A DNA stretch of 64,000 bases from Chitinophagaceae bacterium 26-R-25 (GCA_029906195.1 JARWSJ010000005.1:1-64000); one strand, 5' to 3'; positions 8,355 to 17,826 are shown, counted from the stretch's first letter. Notes: generated from the letters alone by a model not told the origin. A program made the numbers and translations.

Positions 8355-9593
8355 ATGGAAAATCAGCAACTCATACCACATCTTTTCAGAACGGAGTACA
8401 GGAAAATTACTGCTGTGCTTTGTAAGCTATTTGGTATTGAGCATATAGAGATTGCTGAAGATATTGCAAGCGATACATTTCTTGCGGCTTCAGAGTTATG
8501 GGGCCAAAAAGGCTTGCCAGAAAATCCTATTGCATGGTTATACACTGTCGCGAAAAATAAAGCGAAAAACTACCTCAAGCGTGATTCAATTTTCCATGAA
8601 AAGATCGTTGGACATTTAAAGCTCTCTTCAAATGAGACGCAAGAAATTGAAGTTGATCTTTCCTCACAAAATATTACGGATAGCCAATTGCAGATGATGT
8701 TTGCAATTTGTCATCCTGCTATATCATCTGAAGCTCAAATTGGGCTCGCGTTACGGATTCTTTGTGGTTTTGGCATTGAGGAAATTGCTGATGCTTTTTT
8801 GACCAACAAAGAAAACATCAACAAACGATTGTTTCGGGCTAAAGAAAAATTGAGGTCCGAAAATATCAGCATTGAATTTCCAGGTGCAGAAGAAATTGAC
8901 AACCGGCTTGAATCTGTTTTGCGAACATTGTACTTGTTGTTTAATGAGGGCTACTATTCTCTCAGCCATCAAACTATATTGCGTAAAGACCTTTGTGCGG
9001 AAGCAATGCGGCTTACACATATGCTTACAGAAAATAAGCAAACAAATACACCTTCAGTAAATGCGTTGCTGGCGTTAATGAGTTTTCAAGCTTCGCGATT
9101 TGATGCAAGGGTTGATCCGCAAGGTGAAATGATTTTGTATGATGATCAGGATGCAAGTTTGTGGAACGCTGAATTGATTGCGCAGGGTGAGCATTATATG
9201 AATCTTGCATCAACAGGGGACAAACTTTCCAAATATCATCTTGAAGCAGGGATTGCTTTCTGGCATACGCTGAAGACGGATTGTGCGGAAAAATGGGAAA
9301 GTATTTTGCAATTGTACAATCATTTGCTTTCGCTGGAATATTCTCCCGTTGCGGCGCTTAACAGGACGTATGCATTCTCAAAAGCAAGAGGTAAAGAAGA
9401 AGCAATCGTTGAAGCGGAGAAGCTTGGACTGAATGATCATTATTTGTACCAGGCGTTGTTGGGGGAATTGTATTCAGGGATTGATAGTGCTAAAGCCATA
9501 AGACATTTTAAGGACGCATTGGGGCTCTGCAGATCAACTACGGATCACCGACTACTGGAGCGAAAGATTGGAAAGCTGGAGTCCCGAATATGA
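8355..9593 (+). CDS. ECF42-type RNA polymerase sigma factor with C-terminal extension
   Basis: From ATG 8355 (MENQQLIPHLFR) this is a 412-residue protein, roughly twice a normal ECF sigma. Region 2 is at about residues 5-70 (AEDIASDTFLAASELW, NPIAWLYTVAKNKAKNYLKR). Region 4 is around 125-175 (ALRILCGFGIEEIADAFLT, NKRLFRAKEKLR). The remaining C-terminal part is helical and TPR-like (NHLLSLEYSPVAALNRTYAF, YLYQALLGELYSGI), the hallmark of the ECF42 group, which lacks a classical anti-sigma factor and pairs with DGPF proteins. An ORF call starting at 8271 would translate the REP sequence and is unlikely. Its targets are unknown. Confidence 0.88.
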   Translation: MENQQLIPHLFRTEYRKITAVLCKLFGIEHIEIAEDIASDTFLAASELWGQKGLPENPIAWLYTVAKNKAKNYLKRDSIFHEKIVGHLKLSSNETQEIEVDLSSQNITDSQLQMMFAICHPAISSEAQIGLALRILCGFGIEEIADAFLTNKENINKRLFRAKEKLRSENISIEFPGAEEIDNRLESVLRTLYLLFNEGYYSLSHQTILRKDLCAEAMRLTHMLTENKQTNTPSVNALLALMSFQASRFDARVDPQGEMILYDDQDASLWNAELIAQGEHYMNLASTGDKLSKYHLEAGIAFWHTLKTDCAEKWESILQLYNHLLSLEYSPVAALNRTYAFSKARGKEEAIVEAEKLGLNDHYLYQALLGELYSGIDSAKAIRHFKDALGLCRSTTDHRLLERKIGKLESRI

Positions 9594-9672
9594 ACCACTA
9601 AGGCACTAAGGACACAAAGTTTCACTAAGGCTGCTTCCAACATCTAACTTTCTCTTATTGCCGATTAAGTGC

Positions 9673-9707
9673 ATAAAAAAAGTCCCCTGAAATCAGGAGA
9701 CTTTTTT
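9673..9707. terminator. Bidirectional terminator between the ECF sigma gene and tRNA-Phe
   Basis: A-run, stem AGTC(C)CCTGA/TCAGG(A)GACT with one mismatch, T-run. It can serve both the sigma gene and the leftward tRNA. Confidence 0.8.
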
Positions 9708-9710
9708 TCG

Positions 9711-9783
9711 TGGTGTGGGCCGGGATCGAACCGGCGACACAAGGATTTTCAGTCCTTTGCTCTACCGACTGAGCTACCGCACC
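9711..9783 (-). tRNA. tRNA-Phe (GAA)
   Basis: A 73-nt cloverleaf on the minus strand: D stem GCTC/GAGC, anticodon stem AAGGA/TCCTT with loop CTGAAAA (anticodon GAA), T stem GCCGG/CCGGC with TTCGATC loop. The acceptor stem pairs GGTGCGG with CCACACC, leaving a C-A mismatch at the fifth pair. CCA is not encoded. Confidence 0.95.
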
Positions 9784-9909
9784 ATCTTTTTACTTCAACA
9801 AATTTAGTTCTTTATAGTACCTCTTTCATCGAAGCGGGACGCAAAAATAGGGGTTTCTGTTAAATAATCACTATTCTGCGAAAAATTTTTCTAATTATTT
9901 TTTTGGCGT

Positions 9910-9932
9910 GGGCGAATGCAATTCGCCCCTAC
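9910..9932. repeat. REP palindrome after recQ
   Basis: GGGCGAATGCAATTCGCCCC plus TAC, 3 bp beyond the recQ stop codon. It is a single copy of the RAYT-linked family. Confidence 0.85.
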
Positions 9933-9935
9933 AGT

Positions 9936-12194
9936 TTACATACCGTACTGCGCAAGGAATTTGATACGCATTATCTTCAATTGTTCCCAGTCTAAACTCA
10001 AATCACTAAGTTCATCCTGCGCCAATTTAAGATCACTTGTTTCACAACCTTTAAAATAATCTAATATGTCTTGCTGATCATCTTCATCAACCATTTCATT
10101 GATGGCATAGTCAAGATTCAGCTTGGTGCCGCTCGCTACAATTGTTTCCATTTCTTCGAGCAGCTGCTCCATTTTCATATCCTTGTTCTTCGCAATTGTT
10201 TCGAGTCCGATTTTTTTATCAACCTGTTGAATGATGTAAACTTTGTTGCCGCTTTTGTTCACCACACTTTTCATTACGAAGTCGTCTGGCTTTACAACAT
10301 CATTTTCTTCTACATATTTAGCAATGAGTTCAATAAATGGTTTACCATAGCGAATCGCTTTCCCTTTGCTTACACCGGAGCATTTTTCAAGTTCCTCAAC
10401 GGTTGTGGGGAACATTGTTGCCATATCGTGCAATGAGCTCTCAAGGAAAATAACAAATGGAGGCAGCGATTTTCTCTTTCCTTCTTTTTGGCGAAGTTCT
10501 TTCAGCATTTCAAACAGCTTTTCGTCTGATGCAGCGGCTCCGCCGTTTGATTCACCTTCGTCATCATCTTCGTTTGCGTCTTCAAATAAATTGTTGAGCA
10601 CAATTTTGAATGATGTCGGTTTCTTCAGGAACTTCTCTCCTTTTGGTGTGAACTTTAATACACCGTAGTCTTCAATATCTTTAGACAACAAGCCTTCGAG
10701 CAACATCTGACGTATCAGTGAGTTCCAGTAGTGATACGGCTCGTTGTTGCCTATTGCAAATTCCGCGATGCCTTCATGGCGGAACATTTGTATTTGTGGA
10801 GTGAGTTTCCCTGTGATAATGTTTACAGTGTAGTCCGTCGCAAAACGTGCATCGAGCGCTTTCACTGTTTTCAATACTTTCGCTGCATTCTCTTTTGCTT
10901 CTACTTTTTCCTTCGGATGTAAACAGTTGTCGCAATTGTTACAATTGTCTACTGTCCAATCTTCACCAAAATAGCTTAGTAAAGTTTTACGGCGACAAAC
11001 ACCGCTTTCTGCGAACGCAACTGTTTCTCCGATCAATTGAGCGCCTACTTCTCTTTCACTTAACGGCTTGTCGCGCATTAAATGTTCGATCTTGGAAACG
11101 TCTTTGTGAGAGTAGTAAAGAATACATTTTCCTTCCAAACCGTCACGGCCCGCACGACCAGTTTCCTGGTAGTAGTTCTCGATGGATTTTGGAATGTTGT
11201 AGTGAATTACAAAACGAACATCCGGCTTGTCGATACCCATTCCAAATGCAATGGTGGCAACAATTACCTGCACATCTTCGTTGAGGAACATGTCTTGTCT
11301 TTCTGCGCGGATCTTGCTGTCAAAGCCAGCGTGATATGCAACCGCTTTGATGTTATTTGCTACTAAAATATCTGCCAGTTCTTCGGTCGTTTTTCTATTC
11401 AATGTATAGATGATGCCGCTCTTGCCTTTGTTCTGAACAATGAACTTAACCATGTTCTTGATCGTGTCTTCTTTCTTGATCTTCGGTTGAATTTCATAAT
11501 ACAAATTCGACCTGTTGAATGAAGACATGAAAATGTTCGGCTCGCGCAGGCCAAGGTTTTTCAGGATGTCGCTTTGTACCTTGGGTGTAGCTGTTGCGGT
11601 TAATGCAATAACAGGCACATCAGGATTGATTTGCTCCATCATTTCACGTAGCCTTCTGTACTCCGGGCGGAAATCATGTCCCCACTCAGATATACAGTGC
11701 GCTTCATCTACTGCAAAGAATGATATCGTAAGTCCGTTAAAAAGTTCGAGATTCTCTTGTTTTGTAAGCGTTTCAGGCGCCACATACAAAAGCTTCGTTT
11801 TGCCTGTTAACAGATCATCGTGTACTTCGCGAATTTCTTTTTTTGTAAGAGTGGAGTTTAAGAAGTGTGCTACTTCATCTTTGCTGCTATAGCCTCGAAC
11901 AAGGTCCACCTGGTTTTTCATCAAAGCAATGAGTGGAGAAACAATGATTGCCACGCCTTCGCTCATGACGGCAGGAAGCTGATAACACAAGCTTTTCCCG
12001 CCTCCGGTTGGCATAATTACGAATGTATCTTTTCCGGAAAGTAGCGATTGAATGATTGCTTCCTGATTGCCTTTAAACCCGTCAAATCCAAAATTTTCCT
12101 GCAAGCATTCTTTCAGGTTGTATTGAGCGGCTGCTTTTTCAATAGATTTAGCGGATGCTTTTTTTGAAGTAGCTTTTTTAGCTGTTGTGGCCAT
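9936..12194 (-). CDS. recQ: ATP-dependent DNA helicase RecQ
   Basis: A 752-residue 3'-5' superfamily 2 helicase of recombination and fork repair. After a Lys/Ala-rich N-terminus comes Walker [11 protein letters not shown] (about residues 61-70), the DEAH box with [20 protein letters not shown], and motif [17 protein letters not shown]. Four cysteines bind zinc ([21 protein letters not shown]). A winged-helix RQC domain and an HRDC-type domain ([35 protein letters not shown]) follow, with a C-terminal extension beyond E. coli RecQ, as is usual in Bacteroidota. It is transcribed alone. Confidence 0.95.
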   Translation of the reverse strand: MATTAKKATSKKASAKSIEKAAAQYNLKECLQENFGFDGFKGNQEAIIQSLLSGKDTFVIMPTGGGKSLCYQLPAVMSEGVAIIVSPLIALMKNQVDLVRGYSSKDEVAHFLNSTLTKKEIREVHDDLLTGKTKLLYVAPETLTKQENLELFNGLTISFFAVDEAHCISEWGHDFRPEYRRLREMMEQINPDVPVIALTATATPKVQSDILKNLGLREPNIFMSSFNRSNLYYEIQPKIKKEDTIKNMVKFIVQNKGKSGIIYTLNRKTTEELADILVANNIKAVAYHAGFDSKIRAERQDMFLNEDVQVIVATIAFGMGIDKPDVRFVIHYNIPKSIENYYQETGRAGRDGLEGKCILYYSHKDVSKIEHLMRDKPLSEREVGAQLIGETVAFAESGVCRRKTLLSYFGEDWTVDNCNNCDNCLHPKEKVEAKENAAKVLKTVKALDARFATDYTVNIITGKLTPQIQMFRHEGIAEFAIGNNEPYHYWNSLIRQMLLEGLLSKDIEDYGVLKFTPKGEKFLKKPTSFKIVLNNLFEDANEDDDEGESNGGAAASDEKLFEMLKELRQKEGKRKSLPPFVIFLESSLHDMATMFPTTVEELEKCSGVSKGKAIRYGKPFIELIAKYVEENDVVKPDDFVMKSVVNKSGNKVYIIQQVDKKIGLETIAKNKDMKMEQLLEEMETIVASGTKLNLDYAINEMVDEDDQQDILDYFKGCETSDLKLAQDELSDLSLDWEQLKIMRIKFLAQYGM

Positions 12195-12560
12195 ATTTCT
12201 TAAATTTTCCTCCTCACAATAAATTATTTCTCTTTTTTCTCTCCCTTAAAATAAAATCTGCCGTGTGGCAAGCTGGTTCGTAGAAAGATAAGGAAATAAA
12301 GGCAGGATTTTTTAAGGTTGGCGAAGTTACTAAAAAAACATATCTATTAAAATGATGTATTTCACAAACGAGGAACTTTTAGGGATAAACTTTCCATAAT
12401 AGGTTGGCGCCAGGGCTTACCTCGTTCTCTTTCAAATGTTTAGCTATTTTTTCTATAAATTGTTATTTTCTTGATGGCTTCTGTCAAAAAAGCTGATATA
12501 CAAACTTTAATAATACATTTTTCATAACAAACTAATACTTAAGCGAGTCCTGATGTTTGC
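12195..12560. other. Divergent intergenic region recQ / kpsF-like
   Basis: About 365 bp, AT-rich. I found no complete Bacteroidota promoter for recQ, no repeat block and no RNA. The right end leads into the -7 box of the isomerase gene. Confidence 0.5.
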
Positions 12561-12568
12561 TATTTTTG
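12561..12568 (+). promoter_or_regulatory. -7 box of the kpsF-like gene
   Basis: TATTTTTG ends 8 nt before ATG 12577. It rules out the upstream ATG at 12553 as the start for transcripts from this promoter. Confidence 0.45.
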
Positions 12569-12576
12569 CATCCATC

Positions 12577-13542
12577 ATGACGAAAGAACAGATAAGGCAG
12601 ATCGCTTTGCGAACGATAAGTCTTGAGACTGAATCGGTTGCAGGGCTTGCACAATACATAAACGATGATTTTATAAATGCGGCGAATGCTGTTTTTGCGA
12701 CAGCCGGACGATTGGTTATCAGTGGTATTGGAAAAAGCGCCGTTGTCGCACAAAAAATCGTTGCCACATTGAATTCCACCGGCACACCGAGCCTTTTCAT
12801 GCATGCGGCCGATGCCATTCACGGCGACCTGGGAATGGTGCAACAGGATGATATTGTGATGATCATCAGCAAAAGCGGCGAGAGTCCGGAGATCAAAGTC
12901 TTGGTTCCACTGGTAAAGAATTTTGGCAATCCCATTATTGCGATGGCAGGGAACGAAAAATCTTTTCTGTGCCAAAACGCAACGTATATTTTGAACACGA
13001 CGGTTTCCCAGGAAGCGTGTCCCAATAATCTTGCACCAACCAGCAGCACCACTGCGCAAATGGTAATGGGTGATGCCCTGGCGGTTTGCCTCATGGAGCT
13101 GCGTGGCTTTACCGGAGATGATTTTGCAAAGTTTCATCCGGGTGGGTTGCTGGGCAAAAAACTATACTTACGTGTTCAAGATATTTTTGTGAATAACCCG
13201 AAGCCGTTTGTGTTACCTGCTGATGGCATTAAAAAAATAATCATCTCCATTTCCGAAGGCAGAATGGGGATGACGGTGGTTGTTGATGAAAACAAACAAA
13301 TCCTGGGTGTAATAACGGACGGTGATTTACGCAGAATGCTTGAAAAAGAAACGGAAATAAGCAGTGTAAAGGCTACAGATATAATGTCGAAGGGACCTAA
13401 GATGATTGAAGCTGATGCCCTTGCGGTAGATGCCCTTGATCAACTTCGCAAATACGACATTACTCAACTGGTGGTCGCAGAAAACAATAAATATTGCGGG
13501 ATCATTCATTTGCATGACCTGGTAAAAGAAGGCTTGATTTAA
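12577..13542 (+). CDS. KpsF/GutQ-family arabinose-5-phosphate isomerase
   Basis: A 321-residue protein with an N-terminal SIS sugar-isomerase domain (ISGIGKSAVVAQKIVATLNS, SLFMHAADAIHGDLGMV, ISKSGESPEI) and two C-terminal CBS domains (about residues 205-321, with GMTVVVDENKQILGVITDGD and DITQLVVAENNKYCGIIH). The family converts ribulose-5-phosphate to arabinose-5-phosphate, the first step towards Kdo of lipopolysaccharide. The start at 12577 (MTKEQIRQIAL) is chosen because a TATTTTTG box precedes it. The downstream mannose-1-phosphate guanylyltransferase suggests a surface-polysaccharide theme, though a repeat block separates them. Confidence 0.92.
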   Translation: MTKEQIRQIALRTISLETESVAGLAQYINDDFINAANAVFATAGRLVISGIGKSAVVAQKIVATLNSTGTPSLFMHAADAIHGDLGMVQQDDIVMIISKSGESPEIKVLVPLVKNFGNPIIAMAGNEKSFLCQNATYILNTTVSQEACPNNLAPTSSTTAQMVMGDALAVCLMELRGFTGDDFAKFHPGGLLGKKLYLRVQDIFVNNPKPFVLPADGIKKIIISISEGRMGMTVVVDENKQILGVITDGDLRRMLEKETEISSVKATDIMSKGPKMIEADALAVDALDQLRKYDITQLVVAENNKYCGIIHLHDLVKEGLI

Positions 13543-13648
13543 TTAAGAATTAGCAATTAAGAATTAAGAATTGATGCCTGAAAGGTTATAAATACGGTAA
13601 ATGAACAGGTTCTCCACTAATTCCTAATTCCTAATTCCTAATTTCTAA
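13541..13648. repeat. Inverted repeat block, AATTAAGAATT family
   Basis: Left arm iterates AATTAAGAATT; right arm (from about 13617) iterates TTCCTAATTCC. About 45 bp lie between. Confidence 0.8.
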
Positions 13649-13709
13649 ATGCTTATCCTTATCTTGCCATCCTTAAAAAAAATCGCGTTAAACCTTAAGA
13701 AGAACAGTA

Positions 13710-14792
13710 ATGAATAAGCACCATTATGTTGCTATTATGGCTGGTGGAATAGGCAGCCGTTTTTGGCCAAAAAGCAGAGCTCATCATCCGAAACAATTTC
13801 TCGATATCCTGAATACGGGTAAAACGCTCATCCAATGGACATTTGAGCGTTTCGCGGGATTTGTTCCCAAAGAAAATATTTTCATAGTTACCTCCCAAGA
13901 ATATACAAAAACAGTAAAGGAGCAACTGCCAGATATTAAAGATGAAAACATCCTGGCTGAACCTTCCAGAAAAAATACGGCTCCGTGTATTGCATACATG
14001 GCATTCAAGCTATTGCAGCAAGATCCAAATGCATCGTTGATCGTAGCGCCGTCTGATCACCTGATTCTTGATGTGACCGCGTTTACGAAAGTATCCATGG
14101 AAGCCTTACGTTTTGTGGAAAAGCACAATGCGCTTATTACATTGGGCATTAAACCAACACACCCAAACACTGGTTACGGCTATATTCAATACGAGCAACA
14201 TGCCGTAAGCGACAATGTGTACAAGGTTAAAACATTCACAGAAAAGCCCAACCTGGAGCTGGCGAAAACATTCCTTACAAGCGGCGATTTCCTTTGGAAT
14301 GCGGGCATTTTTGTGTGGCAGGTGAAAAACATTATTGCCGCATTTGAAAAGTATCTGCCGGAAATGTACGAGGTATTTGCTGCAGAGAAAGATACTTTTA
14401 ATACAAGCGATGAACAAGCTGCAATTGACAGAATCTATCCTCAGTGTACCAACATTTCTATCGACTTTGGTATTATGGAGAAAGCAGATAATGTATACAT
14501 CATTCCTTCATCATTTGGGTGGAGCGATTTAGGAACCTGGAACAGCGCTTATGACAACCTTGAGAAAGATTATTTAGGTAATGCTGTCGCGGGAAATAAT
14601 GTAATTGTTATTGACGCTACCAACTGCATGGTTCATGCACCAAATAATAAGCTCGTTCTTTTGCAAGGCGCTGATGATTTCATTATCGTAGACACGGAAG
14701 ACGTGTTGTTGATCAGCAAGAAGAACAAGGAACAAGAGATCAAAGATTACGTTGCAGAAGTGAAACGCAAGAAAGGCGAAAAGTTTTTGTAA
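13710..14792 (+). CDS. manC: Mannose-1-phosphate guanylyltransferase
   Basis: A 360-residue nucleotidyltransferase making GDP-mannose from mannose-1-phosphate and GTP for glycan synthesis. The N-terminal signature AGGIGSRFWPKSRAHHPKQF (residues 11-30) is the GGxGxRxxPxSRxxxPKQF motif. ILAEPSRKNTAPCIAYMAF, GYGYIQYE and FTEKPNLELAKTFL follow in family order, and DFLWNAGIFVWQ is the active-site region. The length matches the single-domain enzyme without the C-terminal isomerase of bifunctional ManC/AlgA. It starts at an ATG with the motif at the usual distance. Confidence 0.93.
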   Translation: MNKHHYVAIMAGGIGSRFWPKSRAHHPKQFLDILNTGKTLIQWTFERFAGFVPKENIFIVTSQEYTKTVKEQLPDIKDENILAEPSRKNTAPCIAYMAFKLLQQDPNASLIVAPSDHLILDVTAFTKVSMEALRFVEKHNALITLGIKPTHPNTGYGYIQYEQHAVSDNVYKVKTFTEKPNLELAKTFLTSGDFLWNAGIFVWQVKNIIAAFEKYLPEMYEVFAAEKDTFNTSDEQAAIDRIYPQCTNISIDFGIMEKADNVYIIPSSFGWSDLGTWNSAYDNLEKDYLGNAVAGNNVIVIDATNCMVHAPNNKLVLLQGADDFIIVDTEDVLLISKKNKEQEIKDYVAEVKRKKGEKFL

Positions 14793-14794
14793 GC

Positions 14795-14900
14795 GTGAAT
14801 GGTGAAAGGAGAATCGTGAATTAATCGCTGAAAATTGATTTCACTTTTTATATCGAACACTCAACCTAGTTACGATTGACGATTCACCTTTCACGTTCGT
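14795..14900. repeat. Inverted repeat block, GTGAATGGTGAAAGG family
   Basis: Left arm at 14795-14822; right arm GATTCACCTTTCAC at 14881-14894. Confidence 0.7.
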
Positions 14901-14923
14901 CGAACATAATTTCGAAATTAACA

Positions 14924-14956
14924 GAGGCATTAACCCCGTGGTTAGTGCCTTTATTA
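14924..14956 (+). terminator. Terminator after manC
   Basis: Ten-bp stem GGCATTAACC/GGTTAGTGCC with one wobble and loop CCGT, then TTTATTATTT. Confidence 0.7.
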
Positions 14957-14989
14957 TTTAAATGCCTATAAATTTGGTTTCTCATTGTA

Positions 14990-14997
14990 TATCTTTG
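14990..14997 (+). promoter_or_regulatory. -7 box of the pnuC-nadR operon
   Basis: TATCTTTG. The upstream TTG is not at the right spacing. The box argues against the in-frame start at 14985. Confidence 0.4.
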
Positions 14998-15032
14998 AGC
15001 GTTTTATTTTTTTAAAATCCAAAAGCTTACTC

Positions 15033-15647
15033 TTGAATTTTACAGAAACCTGTTCAAACTTTATAGAAGGCATAAAAGGCACTACTCCGCTTGAGTTTGT
15101 TGCCGTTGTATTTGGTATTATTTCTGTTCTTTACTCACGCAAGGAAAACATTCTGGTTTATCCCACGGGTATCATCAACACTGTTATTTACGTGTACATA
15201 TGTATTATCGCAGGGTTATACGCAGAGTCTGCTGTTAACTTCTACTATACTGTCATGAGTGTAATCGGCTGGGTAATGTGGGGAAAAAAGAAAGAGGGAG
15301 AAACTGTTTTACACATCACAAAAAGCAGTGGAAAAGAATGGACCTTCAGTTTGGTTTTCTTTGTTGGCTGTTGGGCAGTTCTTTTTCTTGTGCTAAAACA
15401 TTTTACAAACAGTACTGTGCCTTTGGCAGATGGGTTCGCTTCTGCGGCGGCATATACAGGCATGCTACTGATGGCAAAAAAGAAGCTGGAGAACTGGATC
15501 TGGTGGATTGTTACAAACATTGCATCCATTCCTCTCTATTATATCAAGGGCTTTGCTTTTACAAGTTTCCAATATTTAGTATTATTAGGATTGGCAATAG
15601 CAGGATTAATTACATGGTCAAAGAAAGTTAAGCATGAAGCAAATTAA
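15033..15647 (+). CDS. pnuC: PnuC-family nicotinamide riboside transporter
   Basis: An inner-membrane protein of about 204 residues with around seven transmembrane segments. PnuC landmarks include ENILVYPTGIINTVIYVYIC, AVNFYYTVMSVIGWVMWGKK and the C-terminal IASIPLYYIKGFAFTSFQYL. It brings nicotinamide riboside into the cell without phosphorylating it. No ATG precedes the conserved part; TTG 15033 (MNFTETCSNF) is my preferred start because a -7 box at 14990-14997 lies after the alternative TTG at 14985. Its end overlaps the nadR-like kinase by 14 bp, so import and trapping are co-expressed. Confidence 0.88.
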   Translation: MNFTETCSNFIEGIKGTTPLEFVAVVFGIISVLYSRKENILVYPTGIINTVIYVYICIIAGLYAESAVNFYYTVMSVIGWVMWGKKKEGETVLHITKSSGKEWTFSLVFFVGCWAVLFLVLKHFTNSTVPLADGFASAAAYTGMLLMAKKKLENWIWWIVTNIASIPLYYIKGFAFTSFQYLVLLGLAIAGLITWSKKVKHEAN

Positions 15648-16188
15648 AAAGATAGTAGTAATAGGGCCTGAAAGCACAGGGAAAAGCACGCTATGCCAAT
15701 TGCTCGCTAAGCATTTTAATACCATTTGGGTAAAGGAGTATGCGAGGGAATATTTGCTGCAAAAGGGCAAACATTATAGTTATGAGGACTTGCTGGCGAT
15801 TGCAAAAGGGCAAATAAACCTGGAAAACAAGGGCCTTGATGAATTGTCTGAAGAACAATCTGAACCTAGTAGAACACCATTACTTTTTATCGACACCGAC
15901 ATGTACGTGATGAAAGTATGGAGCGAATTTGTGTTTGGGAAATGTGATCAGTATATTCTTGATGAAATTGTAAACAGGGAGTATGACCTGTATCTGCTCT
16001 GCGATGTAGACATGCCCTGGATCAAAGATGAGCTTCGCGAATACCCCGATCTTGCTACAAGAGAAAAATTATATCATATCTACAAAGACATTCTTATCAA
16101 TCAAAACGTGCCGTGGGTGGAGGTGAGTGGTGGTTATGAAGAGAGGTTGGAGAAAGCGATACAAGCGGTGGAACAAATAACTGAATAA
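15634..16188 (+). CDS. NadR-like ribosylnicotinamide kinase (kinase domain only)
   Basis: A 184-residue P-loop protein starting MKQIKKIVVIGPESTGKSTL (Walker A GPESTGKST at about residues 11-19). Further NadR-kinase landmarks are VKEYAREYLL, LFIDTDMYVMKVWSEFVFG and YDLYLLCDVDMPWIKDELRE. It matches the C-terminal kinase domain of NadR and lacks both the helix-turn-helix and the NMN adenylyltransferase domains of the enterobacterial protein. It probably phosphorylates nicotinamide riboside delivered by the overlapping PnuC. The last codons (ITE and stop) are written by the GAATAACTGA repeat. Confidence 0.88.
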   Translation: MKQIKKIVVIGPESTGKSTLCQLLAKHFNTIWVKEYAREYLLQKGKHYSYEDLLAIAKGQINLENKGLDELSEEQSEPSRTPLLFIDTDMYVMKVWSEFVFGKCDQYILDEIVNREYDLYLLCDVDMPWIKDELREYPDLATREKLYHIYKDILINQNVPWVEVSGGYEERLEKAIQAVEQITE

Positions 16189-16297
16189 CTGAGTAACTGA
16201 ATAACTGAATGTTTCAAATTCAAAAACTCTGAAATAACTAAAGTTTCTCTGATGCTCAAGCCTTCAGTTATTCAGTTACTCAGTTATTCAATTATTG
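16178..16297. repeat. Inverted repeat block, GAATAACTGA family
   Basis: Left arm 16178-16211 iterates ATAACTGA; right arm 16263-16297 iterates TCAGTTATTC. It lies between convergent genes and enters both 3' ends. Confidence 0.85.
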
Positions 16298-16673
16298 CCG
16301 TTGCTTCAATTTCCACCAAATAATCCGGATCGATCAAGCCTTTTACTTCTATCATTGAGCAGCAAGGTTTGATGTCTTTAAAAAATTCCCCATGGGCTCT
16401 TCCATACTCTTCCCAACGGGAAATATCGGTAACAAATAAGCGCGTTCTTACAACATGTTCGAGCCCTGCACCGGCTTGCAGCAACACCTTTCGTATTTTC
16501 TCAATCGCAAATTTTGTTTGCGCATATGCATCGTCGTCACCCACAACGTCTCCGTCATCATCAACTGCTACAGTGCCGGTAACTTCTATAACGTTTCCCA
16601 CTTTTACAGCACGACTGTAGCCTACAATATCTTCCCATTTTGCTCCTGATGAGTAATTTGTTCTGTTGCTCAT
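16284..16673 (-). CDS. RidA (YjgF/YER057c) family protein
   Basis: A 129-residue RidA-fold protein; the family hydrolyses reactive enamine/imine intermediates released by PLP enzymes. Landmarks are YSRAVKVGNVIEVTGTVAVD, TKFAIEKIRKVLLQAGAGLE and the C-terminal RTRLFVTDISRWEEYGRAHG with CSMIEVKGLIDPDYLVEIEA. The catalytic-type arginine is present (VVRTRLFVTD). Only 11 bp separate its start from the stop of the upstream exonuclease gene, so the two are probably co-transcribed. Its exact substrate within the RidA subfamilies is unclear. Confidence 0.92.
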   Translation of the reverse strand: MSNRTNYSSGAKWEDIVGYSRAVKVGNVIEVTGTVAVDDDGDVVGDDDAYAQTKFAIEKIRKVLLQAGAGLEHVVRTRLFVTDISRWEEYGRAHGEFFKDIKPCCSMIEVKGLIDPDYLVEIEATAIIE

Positions 16674-16684
16674 TTGTAACGATT

Positions 16685-17407
16685 TTATTTTATTTCAATG
16701 TTCGCATCCGTGATCGTCGCTTCGCCATTAAGTTTAAGAAAAACCTGCGCGACGGTAACTACATCTTTCTGACAATAATTTACGATGCGCTCGATGTCTT
16801 TCAACTTCCAGTAAACTTCACCTACCATGCTGCCATCAATATCGTCTTTGGGTGTGGGTACACCAAGGCTGTGTGCCATCAGTTCGAGTGAGGTGTAATT
16901 TTTATAGTCGCCAAACTTCCACATGTCCATAGTGTCGAGATGCTTTACTTCCCACGGTTTTTTGCCCTGCATGTTCAGTGCGCATGCTATAGGCAATTCA
17001 TTTATTATCAGTCGACGGCACAGATATGGGAAATCGAATTCCCTGCCATTATGTGCACACAGATATTTGGTGTCGTCGTTCGCCCACTTCGCGAGCATCG
17101 TGTTAAACTCAGTCAGCAATTTTTTTTCATCATCTCCGTAAAAAGATTTCAGGGAAATTTTTTTCTCCTGGCCTTGTCCGGTAATAAAGCCGCAGGAAAT
17201 GCAAACGATCTTTCCGAATTCTGCATAAATACCTGCTCGCGGATAAATTGACTCCGCTGTATCATCTTCCTTATTGCGTAGCAAAATGTCTGCTTTCTTT
17301 TGCCACAAATACTTCCAGCCTTCTGGTACTATATCATAAGTCGGGAACTGCGAAACGGTTTCAATGTCAAGAAAAAGAATGTTCTGTATGGGGAATGTTA
17401 ATGGCAT
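16685..17407 (-). CDS. PolB-like 3'-5' exonuclease domain protein
   Basis: A 240-residue DnaQ-fold exonuclease of the DNA_pol_B_exo2 type. Motif I is FLDIETV with Asp14 and Glu16; motif II is CAHNGREFDFPYLCRR; motif III is YCQKDVVTVAQVFLKL near the C-terminus. All the acidic catalytic residues appear intact. There is no polymerase domain, so it is a stand-alone nuclease, presumably in DNA or RNA end processing. It is followed 11 bp later by ridA. Confidence 0.88.
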   Translation of the reverse strand: MPLTFPIQNILFLDIETVSQFPTYDIVPEGWKYLWQKKADILLRNKEDDTAESIYPRAGIYAEFGKIVCISCGFITGQGQEKKISLKSFYGDDEKKLLTEFNTMLAKWANDDTKYLCAHNGREFDFPYLCRRLIINELPIACALNMQGKKPWEVKHLDTMDMWKFGDYKNYTSLELMAHSLGVPTPKDDIDGSMVGEVYWKLKDIERIVNYCQKDVVTVAQVFLKLNGEATITDANIEIK

Positions 17408-17416
17408 ACGCTAATT

Positions 17417-17574
17417 TAATTTGAAAATTTGAAAATACGAGAATTTGAAAATGCTTTAAGTGTAACATTCCAATCTTATTGTTAGCCCTTCACAGTTCGA
17501 TGACATAATAAAAAAATAGGAAGCAGCACAGAACGAATTTTCAAATTCTCATATTTCCATATTCTCAAATTCAA
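17417..17574. repeat. Inverted repeat block, AATTTGAAA family
   Basis: Left arm 17417-17452, right arm 17535-17574, about 80 bp apart, between divergent genes. The rest of the gap to 17826 holds one TATTTTTG box at 17661-17668 and nothing else I recognise. Confidence 0.75.
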
Positions 17575-17826
17575 AAAAACAAAAGCAATATTTGCGTATA
17601 ACAAGTCGTTAATCCCTTGCTGTGGCTGGAAGAACATCAATCGCCAAAATTTAAAAGTTATATTTTTGTTGAGGATTTCTGACAATTCTATCGTATCTTT
17701 TTATAGCGTTAGTTGCCATATGTTAAAAAGAAAGCTGCATTAAAAATTTGAAATCAGAATATTCTGCTTTTGGAGGCATTTTTATTGCAGCGTGACGAAT
17801 GAAAGCCAAGTTTAAATAGAAAAATC

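Noticed and set aside
9669..9863. 64-codon plus-strand frame
   Set aside because: It runs through the terminator and across tRNA-Phe on the other strand.
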